Shown: positions 21,914-22,280 of the stretch, in pieces | Position numbering within the stretch: position 1 is the stretch's first letter | Layout: each line of letters begins with the position of its first letter | DNA from: Lachnoclostridium sp. UBA1241 | Lineage (GTDB): Bacteria; Bacillota; Clostridia; Lachnospirales; Lachnospiraceae | Direction: 5' to 3' | Length of the DNA stretch: 22,280 nt | Assembly: GCA_002308955.1 (NCBI GenBank) | Contig: DBWJ01000056.1 | Location: 1-22,280, forward strand | Translations under genes and position numbers: made by a program | Notes under the pieces: model-generated | Databases searched by the model: none | What the model saw: the letters and a program-made list of their open reading frames with translations, nothing else | Told to the model about the DNA's origin: nothing

Positions 21914-22280
21914 GTGAAGGTTTACGATATTTCGCAGGAAGTGTTCGGATGCTGTGTGTATCCGGGCGACCCGAGTCCCGAGCGGCAGGTGATGCTTCGC
22001 ATCGCGGACGGGGCCGTGTGCAACCTGACGGCGTTTCAGATGTGCGCCCATAACGGCACCCATGTGGACGCGCCGTACCATTTCATAGACGGCGGGAAGA
22101 CCATCGAGCAGGTGAGTCTTACGCGGTTCGTCGGGTACGCCTATGTGACGGAAGCGGAGGGCGACATCATGGCGGAGGATGCCGAGAAGATGCTTCTTAA
22201 GGCGAAGGCCTGCGATGAGAGGGCGTCGGAACGCATCCTCGTGAAGGGGAAGGCGACCGTTACGGAAGGCGCTGCGGAGG
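21914..22280 (+). CDS. Cyclase-family protein, kynurenine formamidase-like (5-prime part)
   Basis: The frame opens at GTG 21914 after CGGAGGATAG and runs off the window after about 122 codons without a stop. It starts MKVYDISQEVFGC, with CVYPGDPSPER, then HNGTHVDAPYHF, which is the HxGTHxDxPxHF metal-binding signature of the cyclase/kynurenine formamidase superfamily (PF04199). These manganese- or zinc-dependent enzymes hydrolyse amides or lactone-like rings. About 210 residues are expected, so roughly 40 percent is missing. It sits directly behind the terminator hairpin without an obvious promoter, so it may rely on read-through. Confidence 0.85.
   Translation, partial: MKVYDISQEVFGCCVYPGDPSPERQVMLRIADGAVCNLTAFQMCAHNGTHVDAPYHFIDGGKTIEQVSLTRFVGYAYVTEAEGDIMAEDAEKMLLKAKACDERASERILVKGKATVTEGAAE

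Overview
All recognisable genes in this window lie on the + strand. They are tightly packed, have good Shine-Dalgarno sites (AGGAGG type), use some TTG and GTG starts, and repeatedly overlap by one or four bases. Protein families, sigma-A type promoters and codon habits (CGG/CGC arginine, many CTT-AAG leucine-lysine pairs) suggest a moderately GC-rich Clostridia genome, possibly Lachnospiraceae. The taxonomy is inference. I saw no rRNA, tRNA, CRISPR array, transposase or phage gene.

Layout. 1-2652: end of an unknown gene, a small P-loop kinase-like protein, an aminoglycoside/homoserine-kinase-type phosphotransferase, and an AT-richer DinB-DUF3795 two-domain protein. 2677-8962: a peptidase S51-methyltransferase fusion, an M3 oligoendopeptidase, an adenosine deaminase with a lipoprotein signal, a GNAT acetyltransferase with a long C-terminal extension, and a divergent U32-peptidase-like protein preceded by four 19-bp repeats. 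8983-13983: a chain of an MFS transporter, two MutS-family ATPases and a HAD phosphatase joined by ATGA start/stop overlaps. 14006-18413: a P-loop kinase-like protein, a zinc-ribbon protein, two GNATs, a methyltransferase, and a D-2-hydroxyacid dehydrogenase carrying a DUF4298-like tail. 18414-18757: a 344-base gap with a promoter, hairpins, a 17-codon leader ORF and a structured leader. 18758-20012: ThiW, the thiazole/thiamine-precursor S component of an ECF transporter, then a metallo-beta-lactamase-fold hydrolase with its own promoter. 20013-22280: a likely autoregulated XRE-HTH membrane protein, coupled to a polysaccharide-deacetylase-like protein, a hairpin terminator overlapping that stop codon, and the start of a cyclase-family (kynurenine formamidase-like) gene cut by the window end.

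How the genes work together. No single pathway explains the region. It is mostly small-molecule modifying enzymes (phosphotransferase, three GNATs, two methyltransferases, two P-loop kinases) with peptide and nucleoside breakdown and transport. The most interesting candidates are the coupled pair of MutS-like ATPases lacking the mismatch-recognition domain and both carrying Asn-Glu in Walker B, the S51-methyltransferase fusion, the lipoprotein adenosine deaminase, and a long thiW leader that has TPP-aptamer-like layout but lacks the conserved TPP-riboswitch sequence.
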